Source: Streptomyces triticirhizae (GTDB lineage Bacteria > Actinomycetota > Actinomycetes > Streptomycetales > Streptomycetaceae). From it: a DNA stretch of 42,985 bases. The notes under the pieces are model-generated. The model made no database searches. It was not told the origin of the DNA and saw only the letters and a program-made list of their open reading frames with translations. Position numbers and translations under genes: made by a program. The stretch covers positions 1 to 42,985 of the forward strand of contig NZ_RFFJ01000028.1 in the NCBI RefSeq assembly GCF_003696235.1, given 5' to 3'. This document shows positions 24,212-32,305 of this stretch, piece after piece; position 1 is the first letter of the stretch, and each line of letters begins with the position of its first letter.

Positions 24212-26074
24212 TCAGCCGGCGGCCTCCGGCGGGGCCACCTCGAACCAGACGAGCTTGCCCGTGCTCAGCCGGGTCGCGCCCCAGTCCTGCGCCAGGCGCT
24301 GCACCAGATAGAGGCCGCGCCCGCCCTCGTCCGCCGGCCCGGCCTGGCGCAGCCTGGGCAGTTGGGGAACGTCGTCCCCGACCTCGCAGCGCAGCACGTC
24401 GGTGCGCAGCAGCCGCAGCGTCACCGGGCGCTCGGCATAGCGGACCGCGTTGGTCACCACCTCGCTGACCAGCAGCTCCACCGAGTCCACCAGCTCGTCC
24501 AGCTCCCAGCGGGCCAGGTTCTCCCGCACCATCCGCCGCGCCTCGCGCACCGACTCGGCCCGCGGGTCCAGCCAACGGAACGCCACGTCGTCGGGCGCGA
24601 TGCCCTCGAACCGCGCGGCCAGCAGGGCGATGTCGTCGTCCCGGTCGCCCGGTCCGACGATGTCCAACACCTCGTCGCACAGCGGCTCCAGCGGGGCGGC
24701 GGCGTCCCGCCGCGTCAGCTGGGCGATGCTGGCCAGCTTCTCCCGCAGGTGCTCCACGCCCGTCCACACGTCGCGGGTGCGGGACTCGACCAGGCCGTCC
24801 GTGTACAGCAGCAGCGTGGCGCCGGCCGGCGCCTCCACCTCCACCATCTCGAAGTCGACCCCGCCCACCCCGATCGGGGCGTTGGGCGGCAGGTTCACCA
24901 GCTCCGTCGAGCCGTCGACATGGAGCAGGACGGGCGGCGGATGGCCCGCGTTGGCCGCCGTGATCCGGTGCGCCACCGGGTCGTAGACCGCGTACAGGCA
25001 GGTGGCGATCCGGTCCTGGCCCAGGCGCTGCGCCTGTTCGTCGAGGTGGTGGAGCACGTCGAGCGGCGAGAGGTCGAGGCCGGCCAGGGTCTGCACCGTG
25101 GTCCGCAGCTGGCCCATGATGGCCGCCGAGGTCGTCGAGTGCCCCATCACGTCGCCGATCACCAGCGCCACCCGGCTCCCGGGCAGCGGGATCGCGTCGT
25201 ACCAGTCGCCACCCACCCGCGCGGAGTGGGCGGCGGGCAGATAGCGGCTGGCCAGCCGCACGCCGGTCGGCTCGGGCAGGTCGTCGGGCAGCATGGTGCG
25301 CTGCAACTCGTCCGCGATCGACGCCTCCCGGCCGTAGAGCACGGCCTTGTCCACGCCCAGCGCGGAGTGGGTCGCCAACTGCTGCGCCACCTGGAGGTCC
25401 TCCGTCGCGAAGGCCTCGCGGTCGGGGCGGCGCAGGAAGATCGCCGCACCGATCACCCGGCGCCGGCCGCGCAGCGGGGTGAGGATGGCGCGGTGGCCCT
25501 CGGGCAACACGGCCGCGCCGGTCAGCTCCCGCATCGCGGCCTTCGGCACCTGGCTCTCGATGAAGACCGGCCGCACCCCGCGCAGCACCTCGGCCAACGG
25601 ACCGTTCCCCCGCACCTCGACCAGCGGGGTCGCCCCGGACAGCAGGGGCAGTTCGGCGCCGGGCTCGTCGGGCAGCGGGTCGCCGAGGGACTCCAGGGTC
25701 AGGGCCTCCGGGATGCGGTCGGTGCGCCGCAGCTTGAGCACCCACGGGTTGACCGGCTGCTCGTCGCCGACGGGCAACGGGTGCCGCAGGTAGACCAGGA
25801 TGGCGTCGGAGAACGTGGGCACCGAGGCTCGGCACAGGCCCAGCACGATCTCGTCCAGATCCATCCCGCGCGCGATGCGCCGGGTGGCCGAGCCCACGAA
25901 CCGCAGTCGCTCCAGCTCCCGCATCCCACCGGTGGGGATCTCGTCGGTCGCGGGACGGACGAGGGGAGCTTCCGTGGTGTCCGGCTCGGATCGGGCGTGC
26001 GGCAGCGCTGGGCTCTCGGCGCGCGGTGCGTCCGCCGTGCGAGCCAGGGGCTGCGGAGGGGTCGGGTCCGTCAC
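24212..26074 (-). CDS. GAF-SpoIIE phosphatase-HATPase regulator
   Basis: Second partner-switching regulator of the window, 620 residues, cytosolic. After an unstructured N-terminus of about 50 residues comes a GAF-type sensor (about 55-245, ending RRRVIGAAIFLRRPDREAFATEDLQVAQQLA), a SpoIIE PP2C domain from about 280 (VGGDWYDAIPL, VIGDVMGHS, LLYTDGLVESR) and an HATPase from about 490 (SEVVTNAVRYA near 535, EGGRGLYLV near 585). In the first phosphatase motif the usual GHG reads GHST, a common variant. GTG at 26074 has no strong ribosome binding site. Same strand as the DUF402 gene upstream, 99 nt away. Confidence 0.93.
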   Translation of the reverse strand: MTDPTPPQPLARTADAPRAESPALPHARSEPDTTEAPLVRPATDEIPTGGMRELERLRFVGSATRRIARGMDLDEIVLGLCRASVPTFSDAILVYLRHPLPVGDEQPVNPWVLKLRRTDRIPEALTLESLGDPLPDEPGAELPLLSGATPLVEVRGNGPLAEVLRGVRPVFIESQVPKAAMRELTGAAVLPEGHRAILTPLRGRRRVIGAAIFLRRPDREAFATEDLQVAQQLATHSALGVDKAVLYGREASIADELQRTMLPDDLPEPTGVRLASRYLPAAHSARVGGDWYDAIPLPGSRVALVIGDVMGHSTTSAAIMGQLRTTVQTLAGLDLSPLDVLHHLDEQAQRLGQDRIATCLYAVYDPVAHRITAANAGHPPPVLLHVDGSTELVNLPPNAPIGVGGVDFEMVEVEAPAGATLLLYTDGLVESRTRDVWTGVEHLREKLASIAQLTRRDAAAPLEPLCDEVLDIVGPGDRDDDIALLAARFEGIAPDDVAFRWLDPRAESVREARRMVRENLARWELDELVDSVELLVSEVVTNAVRYAERPVTLRLLRTDVLRCEVGDDVPQLPRLRQAGPADEGGRGLYLVQRLAQDWGATRLSTGKLVWFEVAPPEAAG

Positions 26075-26173
26075 GAGGGGCTGTCCATCCAGGCGGGAAC
26101 TAGCGTGCGGGGTGGGGGTGTTGGGTTGTGTGGCCGATGAGGGTTGATCCTACGTTTGACGACCCGGGACCTA

Positions 26174-26893
26174 TCAAGAGGCTCTCGGGTGATCGGGCAG
26201 CCGATCGGGCTGGCTGGGGGCGGTGGCGGAGGGCATGGGGCGGCCCCAGTCCGAGGGCAGTCGGGGGCGGCGCCAGCGGGGATCGGGCCGCCATGACGGC
26301 CAGTTCTCGGAGAAGGGCGGACTCCAGGAGCTGATGCGGCGTAGTGCCTCCTGACCTGCGGCGCGGACCCGCGCCACCTGGCCGGCGTCCAACAGCCCCG
26401 CCATTTCTGCTTGGGCGAATTCGTCCTCGTCCCGCCACTCCCAGCTGCGGTCAGCGTAGACCACGATATCGAGAAAGTGATCCTCGGAATCCACCCCGCC
26501 GGACCATCGGGTTCGGGGCTCTTCAAGATTGACGTACCAGTTCCTGAAGCGCCAGTCCCGATCCCAGAAAAGCCAGATCGACCATGGCTCTCCGGGGCGG
26601 GCGAGCTTCAGCAGTCCGTTGCCCAACCAGCGGCAACGTGCCATGGCGCGCGGCTTGGTGTAGCGGGTGGCCAGGGGTTCGAGATGCGGAGGGGTGCCGT
26701 CCGCCAGGACGGGTCGGACGCACTCGGTGCCGGGGGCCAGCCAAACGGCCAGCAGATCGGGCGTGTCCCTGACGACCGTAACGGGCCTACAGATATGGAA
26801 ATGTCGGGCCCCATTGGCCCTGTATCGCCACAGAATGTGGTCGCCCGGACGCCAGGGATGCTCCCCGCCCGTTCCCTCGTTTCCCGTCTCCAT
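26174..26893 (-). CDS. DUF402 protein (FomD-like)
   Basis: 239 residues. The first 180 match the DUF402 beta-barrel fold also seen in FomD nucleotide hydrolases: WRPGDHILWRYRANG, DTPDLLAVWLAPGT, WSIWLFWDRDWRFRNWYVNLEEP, then SEDHFLDIVVYADRSWEWRDEDEFAQAEMAGLLD. The acidic positions in WYVNLEEP and DHFLDIVVYADRS would form the metal site. The C-terminal 50 residues are Pro/Trp/Arg-rich, of unknown role. The substrate is unknown; phosphonate/fosfomycin context is absent, so only general nucleotide-phosphate hydrolysis is a fair guess. ATG at 26893, probably leaderless. fumC lies 55 nt upstream on the same strand. Confidence 0.85.
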   Translation of the reverse strand: METGNEGTGGEHPWRPGDHILWRYRANGARHFHICRPVTVVRDTPDLLAVWLAPGTECVRPVLADGTPPHLEPLATRYTKPRAMARCRWLGNGLLKLARPGEPWSIWLFWDRDWRFRNWYVNLEEPRTRWSGGVDSEDHFLDIVVYADRSWEWRDEDEFAQAEMAGLLDAGQVARVRAAGQEALRRISSWSPPFSENWPSWRPDPRWRRPRLPSDWGRPMPSATAPSQPDRLPDHPRAS

Positions 26894-26899
26894 TCACAC

Positions 26900-26905
26900 A
26901 TGGTA
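26900..26905 (-). promoter_or_regulatory. Candidate -10 (TACCAT) for a leaderless DUF402 transcript
   Basis: TACCAT ends 6 nt before the ATG at 26893, with no ribosome binding site present. Confidence 0.4.
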
Positions 26906-26948
26906 TTCGGGTCGCGGCGCGGGGCGGGGGCATCCGGCTGACATCGCC

Positions 26949-28343
26949 TCAGGGGCGGGTCATGCGCAGCACGTCCAGCGCCTCGTCAAGCTGCTCCAAC
27001 GTCAGTTCACCACGCTCGACATATCCGCCGTCGATCACGGTCTCCCGGATGGTCTTCCGCTCGGCGAGCGCGCGCTTGGCGATCTTGGCGGCCTCCTCGT
27101 AGCCGATGTACCGGTTGAGCGGGGTGACCACGGAGGGCGAGGACTCGGCGTACTCCAGGGCGCGTTCGACGTTGGCGGTGATGCCGTCGACGGTGCGGTC
27201 GGCCAGCAGCCGGGAGGCGTTGGCCAGCAGCCGGATCGACTCCAGCAGGTTCTTGGCGATCACCGGGAGCATCACGTTCAGCTCGAAGTTGCCGGCGGCT
27301 CCGGCCGTGGTGACCGTGACGTCGTTCCCGATCACCTGGGCGGCGACCATCAGGACGGCCTCGGGGATCACCGGGTTGACCTTGCCCGGCATGATCGAGG
27401 AGCCGGGCTGGAGGTCAGGGAGGGCGATCTCGGCGAGGCCGGTGCGCGGGCCGGAGGACATCCAGCGCAGGTCGTTGCAGATCTTGGTCAGCGAGACCGC
27501 GATGGTGCGCAGCTGACCCGAGGTCTCCACCAGGCCGTCCCGGGCGCCCTGGGCCTCGAAGTGGTCCCTGGCCTCGGTCAACGGCAGCCCGGTGGCGCGG
27601 GCCACCTCGGCGATGACGGCGGCGGAGAAGCCGGGCGGGGTGTTGATGCCGGTGCCGACGGCGGTGCCGCCGAGGGGCAGCTCGGCGAGGCGGGGCAGGG
27701 AGGCGTTGAGGCGCTCGACGCCGTAGCGGATCTGGGCGGCGTAGCCGTCGAACTCCTGGCCCAGGGTGACGGGGGTGGCGTCCATCAGGTGCGTGCGACC
27801 GGACTTCACCACCGTCGCGAACTCCCGCCCCTTGCGCTCCAGCGACTCGGCGAGGTGGGTGAGCGCGGGAATCAGCACCTCGATCACGGCGCCGGTGGCG
27901 GCGATGTGGATGGAGGAGGGGAAGACGTCGTTGGAGGACTGGCTGGCGTTGACGTGGTCGTTGGGGTGGACCGGCCGGCCGAGACGCTCGCTGGCGAGGG
28001 TGGCGAGCACCTCGTTGGTGTTCATGTTGGACGAGGTACCCGAACCGGTCTGGAAGACGTCGATCGGGAAGTGCTCGTCCCAGCGGCCCTCGGCGACCTC
28101 GTCGGCCGCGGCGGCGATGGCCTCGGCCATGTCCTTCTCCACCACGCCCAGCTCGGCGTTGACCTTGGCGGCCGCCGCCTTGACGCGGGCCAACGCGGCG
28201 ATGTGGGCGCGCTCCAGGCGCTGGCCGGAGATCGGGAAGTTCTCCACCGCACGCTGGGTCTGGGCCCGCCACCTGGCGTCGGCCGGAACCCGCACCTCGC
28301 CCATCGAGTCGTGCTCGACGCGGTATTCGTTCGTACCAGTCAT
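26949..28343 (-). CDS. fumC: Class II fumarate hydratase
   Basis: Iron-independent fumarase converting fumarate to malate, the step after succinate dehydrogenase. 464 residues, normal length: [60 protein letters not shown] and the signature [16 protein letters not shown] with the catalytic Ser. ATG at 28343 has no Shine-Dalgarno but has TAGATT 7 nt before it. The DUF402 gene follows on the same strand. Confidence 0.97.
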   Translation of the reverse strand: MTGTNEYRVEHDSMGEVRVPADARWRAQTQRAVENFPISGQRLERAHIAALARVKAAAAKVNAELGVVEKDMAEAIAAAADEVAEGRWDEHFPIDVFQTGSGTSSNMNTNEVLATLASERLGRPVHPNDHVNASQSSNDVFPSSIHIAATGAVIEVLIPALTHLAESLERKGREFATVVKSGRTHLMDATPVTLGQEFDGYAAQIRYGVERLNASLPRLAELPLGGTAVGTGINTPPGFSAAVIAEVARATGLPLTEARDHFEAQGARDGLVETSGQLRTIAVSLTKICNDLRWMSSGPRTGLAEIALPDLQPGSSIMPGKVNPVIPEAVLMVAAQVIGNDVTVTTAGAAGNFELNVMLPVIAKNLLESIRLLANASRLLADRTVDGITANVERALEYAESSPSVVTPLNRYIGYEEAAKIAKRALAERKTIRETVIDGGYVERGELTLEQLDEALDVLRMTRP

Positions 28344-28350
28344 GGGGACG

Positions 28351-28356
28351 AATCTA
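28351..28356 (-). promoter_or_regulatory. Candidate -10 (TAGATT) for a leaderless fumC transcript
   Basis: TAGATT lies 7 nt before the fumC ATG, the classic spacing for transcription starting at the initiation codon. Confidence 0.55.
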
Positions 28357-28410
28357 CCCGGCGGTCCGGGCGCGGTGACCGGCCGGTCGAGCCGAGCCCG
28401 GAGGGCGGAA

Positions 28411-28437
28411 CGCCGGGCCCCCGCCCCCGGCCCGGCG
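28411..28437 (-). terminator. Hairpin after the padR-ABC operon
   Basis: On the minus strand CGCCGGGCC pairs with GGCCCGGCG (9 bp, 9-nt G-rich loop), 14 nt after the permease stop and followed by TTCC. Confidence 0.6.
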
Positions 28438-28451
28438 CCGAAGGAGCGCGC

Positions 28452-30791
28452 TCACTCGGTGCGCAGTCCGTCGGGCCGCATCAGGCGCCACAGGAACGGG
28501 AGGCTGGCCAGGGTGACCAGGGCTATCACCCCGGCTCCCGCGCCGGCCATCGGCAGGAACGCCAGCCAGCCGCCGAGCGGGAGGCTCACCGCCGATATCA
28601 GCATCGCCCCGAGCAGCACGCCCACCGCCGAGGCCAGGCCGAGGCCGAGCACGACGGGCACGGCGGTCTGCCACAGCACCGAGGCGCCGAGCGTGGTGCG
28701 CCGGGTGCCGAGGGCGACCAGGGCGGAGAGCAACTGACGGCGCTCGCGCAGCTGTTCCAGGGTGGTCACCAACATGCTGCCGGCGATCAGCGCCAGCACT
28801 CCCATGGCCCCGATCGTCAGCCCCGTCTGGATGTTGGCGAACTGGTCGGAGACCTGGGTGGACGTCAGCTCCCTGGCTCCCCCGCCGCCGGGGGCGACGT
28901 CCCAGACCGCGTTCCGCACCAGTTCCAGAGTGTCCGGGTCGGCGAGGTCGGCGGAGAGGATCATCCTGGTGTCCCCGTGCGGGGGCGGCTCGACGCCCAG
29001 GGCGGCCGGGGTGGCCAGCAGGCCGTGGACGGGCCAACCGCCCGGGTTGGGACGGGGGTCGGCCTCCGTCAGGGACGCGGGCACCGTCCAGGGGACGGGC
29101 CGCGCCGCCTCCTCGCCCTCCGGGGCCGGCCCCAGGTCGAGGACCGTCCCCGGCTCGGGCAGCGTCACGCCCCACTCCTCGGGAGCGGGCACCGCGTAGA
29201 CCCCGCCCTCGGCGCAGTCGGTGATCTCGGCCAGCTCGACCAGGGTCCCGCAGTCGCTCACGATCAGCGGGATCGACGCGACGTCCGACGCGCCGCCGCC
29301 GGAGAGCGGGGCGACCGGGATGTCCGCGTAGGACAGGACCCGCTCGACCCCCGGGGTCCCGCGCAGCTCGTCCACGAGGGCGGCGCTGTCCCCGGCGTCC
29401 GTGGTCGAGACGAAGACCTCGGCCTGGGCGCGGTCGAGATCCGCTCCGGTCCTGCTGGTCTCCTGCTCGCTCGCCCCGGCGAACAGCATGGAGAGGGCGG
29501 TGGCACCCGCCACGGCCACCGTGATCCCGCTGATGGCCCGGACCGCGGGACCGTTGCTCAGCTGGAGCCTGCGGGTGGCCAACTGCCAGGCGAGCGGGCC
29601 TCCTCGAAGCCGGGCGGTGGCGCGCTCGACCAGCCAGGGCAGCAGCGCCGTCGAGCCGCTCAGGAGCAGCACCACCGCCATGACCGCCTGGGCGGAGGTC
29701 AGGCCACGGTCCCCCGAGAAGTCGCCGAGCAGCGGCACCAGCAGCGCCACGCCCAGCAGCGCCGGCACCAGCCGCCAGGCGAGCCGGCGCGGCCGGTCCT
29801 GGGACTTCCGCACGACGCCCAGCGGCTCGACGGCGACGGAGCGCAGGGCGAACAGCGTCACCGCGACGGTCAGCAGCGGAACGGCCAGCAGCACCAGCAC
29901 GGTCAGCGGCCAGCTGGGCACGATGTCCTCGGCGAAGGCGCTGGTGCCCCGCACGGAGATCCCGGCGAGGAACTGACGAACCAGCAGGAACAGCAGCCCG
30001 CCGAGGACGATCCCCGGCACGGCGCCCACGAGGGCCTCGCCGACCGCGATCCGGCGGGTGGCCGCGCGGTCGGCGCCGATGAGGCGCAGCGCCGCGAGCC
30101 TCCGGTCACGGCGCTCACCGCCGAAGCGGACCGCCGTGGTGACGAAGACCGGCACCGGCATCAGCAGCACCACACAGATCACCAGCACCAGCAGGAGCAG
30201 GGCCGGGGGAAGCCGCTCCTGCGAGGCGGGCATCCCGCCGAAGCCTTCGGCCCGGAAGCCGTCGTCCCCGGCCGTGAGATCGTCCGCGCCCAGGTAGAAG
30301 GCGAGATCCTGGGAGCCGACCAGCCCCTCGTCGCCGATGGTGCCGGCGCGGCGGTAGTCCAGCCGCTCGGCGAGGAGCGCGCCCTCCGCCGAGTCCAACA
30401 GCCGGGCGAGCGCCGGGGAGACGACCATCTCGCCGGGCGCAGGGAAGGCGTCGAGCCCCGGCGGCGGCTCGGCCGTCGTCTCCCGGCCGGCGTCGGGCTG
30501 GATCAGGCGGCCGGAGATCCAGTCGCCCCGGTACTCGGTCTGGATGTCGGACAGCAGGAAGGTGTCGTCCCCCGCCTCGACGTCGGCGGGCGCCGCGTAG
30601 CGCGCGTCGGCCCGGTCGGAGCGGGCCTCGGTCACCGACGTCACGGAGGCGGCCAGCAACAGGATGACGACGCCGAGGCCGACGCCGAACGCGGACAGCG
30701 CGGTGCGCGTCCAGGAAGCCCCGCCCCCGGAGACCGCCAGCCGGAACCCGAGCCGCAGGTCGCGCGCCCAGGCCCGCATGGTGCCGCTCAT
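28452..30791 (-). CDS. FtsX-family ABC transporter permease (full length)
   Basis: 779 residues with one N-terminal membrane segment, a first FtsX core (about 195-340: PALLLLVLVICVVLLMPVPVF, with the turn RLAALRLIGADRAATRRIAVGEALVG), a middle pair, and a second FtsX core near the C-terminus (ALIAGSMLVTTLEQLRERRQLLSALVALGTRRTTL). Two extracytoplasmic domains are present, unlike the short permease at 9194. ATG at 30791 overlaps the ATPase stop by 4 nt (ATGA); Met5 (30779) is a weaker alternative. Third gene of the padR operon. Substrate unknown; PadR-controlled MacB modules often export toxic peptides or drugs. Confidence 0.92.
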   Translation of the reverse strand: MSGTMRAWARDLRLGFRLAVSGGGASWTRTALSAFGVGLGVVILLLAASVTSVTEARSDRADARYAAPADVEAGDDTFLLSDIQTEYRGDWISGRLIQPDAGRETTAEPPPGLDAFPAPGEMVVSPALARLLDSAEGALLAERLDYRRAGTIGDEGLVGSQDLAFYLGADDLTAGDDGFRAEGFGGMPASQERLPPALLLLVLVICVVLLMPVPVFVTTAVRFGGERRDRRLAALRLIGADRAATRRIAVGEALVGAVPGIVLGGLLFLLVRQFLAGISVRGTSAFAEDIVPSWPLTVLVLLAVPLLTVAVTLFALRSVAVEPLGVVRKSQDRPRRLAWRLVPALLGVALLVPLLGDFSGDRGLTSAQAVMAVVLLLSGSTALLPWLVERATARLRGGPLAWQLATRRLQLSNGPAVRAISGITVAVAGATALSMLFAGASEQETSRTGADLDRAQAEVFVSTTDAGDSAALVDELRGTPGVERVLSYADIPVAPLSGGGASDVASIPLIVSDCGTLVELAEITDCAEGGVYAVPAPEEWGVTLPEPGTVLDLGPAPEGEEAARPVPWTVPASLTEADPRPNPGGWPVHGLLATPAALGVEPPPHGDTRMILSADLADPDTLELVRNAVWDVAPGGGGARELTSTQVSDQFANIQTGLTIGAMGVLALIAGSMLVTTLEQLRERRQLLSALVALGTRRTTLGASVLWQTAVPVVLGLGLASAVGVLLGAMLISAVSLPLGGWLAFLPMAGAGAGVIALVTLASLPFLWRLMRPDGLRTE

Positions 30792-31480
30792 ACGGCGCCC
30801 GCCAGGTCCCGCGCCCGGCCGTCCCTGACCACGACCTCGCGGTCGGAGTAGGCGGCGACCCGCGTCTCGTGGGTGACCAGGACCACCGCCGTGCCCGACT
30901 CCCGGGCGGCGGCGACCAGCAGGCCCATCACCCGCTCGCCGTTGAGCGAGTCCAGCGCGCCCGTGGGCTCGTCCGCGAAGACCACCCGGGGGTCGTTGAC
31001 CAGGGCCCTGGCGACGGCGACCCGCTGGCCCTGGCCGCCCGAGACCTGGCCGGGCCGCATCTCGGCGAGGTCAGCCACCTCCAGCCGGGCCAGCAGCTCC
31101 TCCGCCCTGGCCTCGGCCCTCCTGCGGGGCAGCCCCGCGAGCCGCAGGGGAAGCGCCACGTTCTCCAGGCAGGTCAACTCGGGGACCAGCTGGCCGAACT
31201 GGAAGACGAAGCCGAACTCCTCCCGCCGCAGGGCGCTGCGCTCCGCGTCCGAGAGCGAGTACATGTCCCGTCCCCGATAGGTCACCCGGCCCCCGTCGGG
31301 CGGGACGATGCCCGCCAGGCAGTGCAGCAGCGTGGACTTGCCGGAGCCGGACGGCCCCATGACCGCCACCACCTCCCCGCCGGAGATGCTGAAGTCCGCA
31401 CCGGCGAGGGCCGATGTCGGCCCATAGCTCTTGCGCAGGTCGCCGGCGGTCAGCAGGGCGGCCCCCGGAACGGCGGTCAT
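30788..31480 (-). CDS. MacB/LolD-type ABC transporter ATPase
   Basis: 230-residue ATPase with Walker [10 protein letters not shown]-loop FVFQFGQLVPELTCLENV, signature VSGGQGQR, Walker [13 protein letters not shown] and switch VLVTHE (Glu where Asp is common). ATG at 31480 overlaps the padR stop by 4 nt and its own stop overlaps the permease start, so three genes form one coupled operon. Confidence 0.95.
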   Translation of the reverse strand: MTAVPGAALLTAGDLRKSYGPTSALAGADFSISGGEVVAVMGPSGSGKSTLLHCLAGIVPPDGGRVTYRGRDMYSLSDAERSALRREEFGFVFQFGQLVPELTCLENVALPLRLAGLPRRRAEARAEELLARLEVADLAEMRPGQVSGGQGQRVAVARALVNDPRVVFADEPTGALDSLNGERVMGLLVAAARESGTAVVLVTHETRVAAYSDREVVVRDGRARDLAGAV

Positions 31481-32001
31481 GAGCGCACCTCCGACGCGAG
31501 ACGGTCGAGCCTGGCCGCCGTCAGCTCAAGCCAGCGCAGATCCGCCTCCAGATGGAACAGCGCGTGGTCACAGACCAGTTGGTCGGCCAGATCGCCGTCG
31601 ATCTTGCGGCGGGTCAGCTCCCGCATCAGGCGCAGATGCTCGGCGCGCTGGGTGTCGAGCAGGTCGTCGGCGCTGCGGTCGGTGAGGAGGGCCAGCACCA
31701 CCTTGGTGTAGAGGACGCTCTGGAGATAGGGCTCCGGCTTCTCCGGTCGGGACAGCCACCGCTCGACATCGGTGACCCCGGCGTCGGTGATCGCGTAGCG
31801 CTTGCGCTCAGGACCGCCGCCTGGCTCGACGCCGTCGACCTCGACCAGGCCGTTCTTCAACAGGCGGGACATCGTGGCGTAGACCTGCCCGTAGTGGAGC
31901 GGGCGGCCGTGACCGAAGTGCACGTCGAACGTGCGCTTGAGGTCATAGCCGTGGCATGGTCCCGACTCAAGAAGGCCCAGCAGCGTGTGACTTATCGACA
32001 T
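31477..32001 (-). CDS. PadR-family transcriptional regulator
   Basis: Winged-helix repressor of 174 residues: SHTLLGLLESGPCHGYDLKRTFD, HYGQVYATMSRLLKNGLVEVDG (recognition helix and wing), RKRYAITDAGVTDVERWL, then a C-terminal dimerisation helix bundle as in the larger PadR subgroup (VirR/Vtr type). ATG at 32001 begins a likely leaderless mRNA; the frame stays open far upstream but without similarity. First gene of an operon with the ABC ATPase and permease, which it probably represses along with itself. Loss of repression is expected when a ligand binds; ligand unknown. Confidence 0.94.
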   Translation of the reverse strand: MSISHTLLGLLESGPCHGYDLKRTFDVHFGHGRPLHYGQVYATMSRLLKNGLVEVDGVEPGGGPERKRYAITDAGVTDVERWLSRPEKPEPYLQSVLYTKVVLALLTDRSADDLLDTQRAEHLRLMRELTRRKIDGDLADQLVCDHALFHLEADLRWLELTAARLDRLASEVRS

Positions 32002-32008
32002 GCCGGCG

Positions 32009-32040
32009 ACTATACACGCGGTGTATACCCCGCATGTATA
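32009..32040 (-). promoter_or_regulatory. padR promoter with two overlapping PadR operators
   Basis: Two 17-bp sites of the form TATAC-N7-GTATA lie at 32011-32027 and 32024-32040, sharing four bases (13-nt period). The first is a full palindrome with 7-nt arms (TATACAC-GCG-GTGTATA). The -10 TATAGT (32009-32014, minus strand) overlaps the first site and ends 7 nt before the padR ATG. This is a textbook autorepression layout. Confidence 0.75.
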
Positions 32041-32180
32041 GCCCTCGGGAGTGATTCCACCGGCCGAAGATTGACGGACGGGCTCCCGGCGCACCTGGCC
32101 CGCCGCCCGGTGAGTCACCCTCGCGGCACGGAAAGATGGCGACCAGGCAACGCCGCGCGCGCGACCGGCGTCTGATCCCC

Positions 32181-32186
32181 TAGCGT
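32181..32186 (+). promoter_or_regulatory. Candidate -10 (TAGCGT) of the hydrolase gene
   Basis: TAGCGT follows CCCC, 119 nt before the ATG at 32306; no clear -35. The remaining part of 32041-32305 shows no other feature. Confidence 0.4.
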
Positions 32187-32305
32187 GAGCACACAGCGAG
32201 TACAGCGCGGGCCAACGGGTCGGCGCTTCGGATGGGCCGGAGAGAAGTCGATGCCGCACAGCGTCACGGGCGAAGCCGCTCCGCTGGCCACCCCGGAGGC
32301 GCACG

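Noticed and set aside
26667..30851. Very long plus-strand open frame (about 1400 codons) opposite fumC and the FtsX permease
   Set aside because: Antisense shadow with Gln/Gly/His/Arg bias and no recognisable domain.
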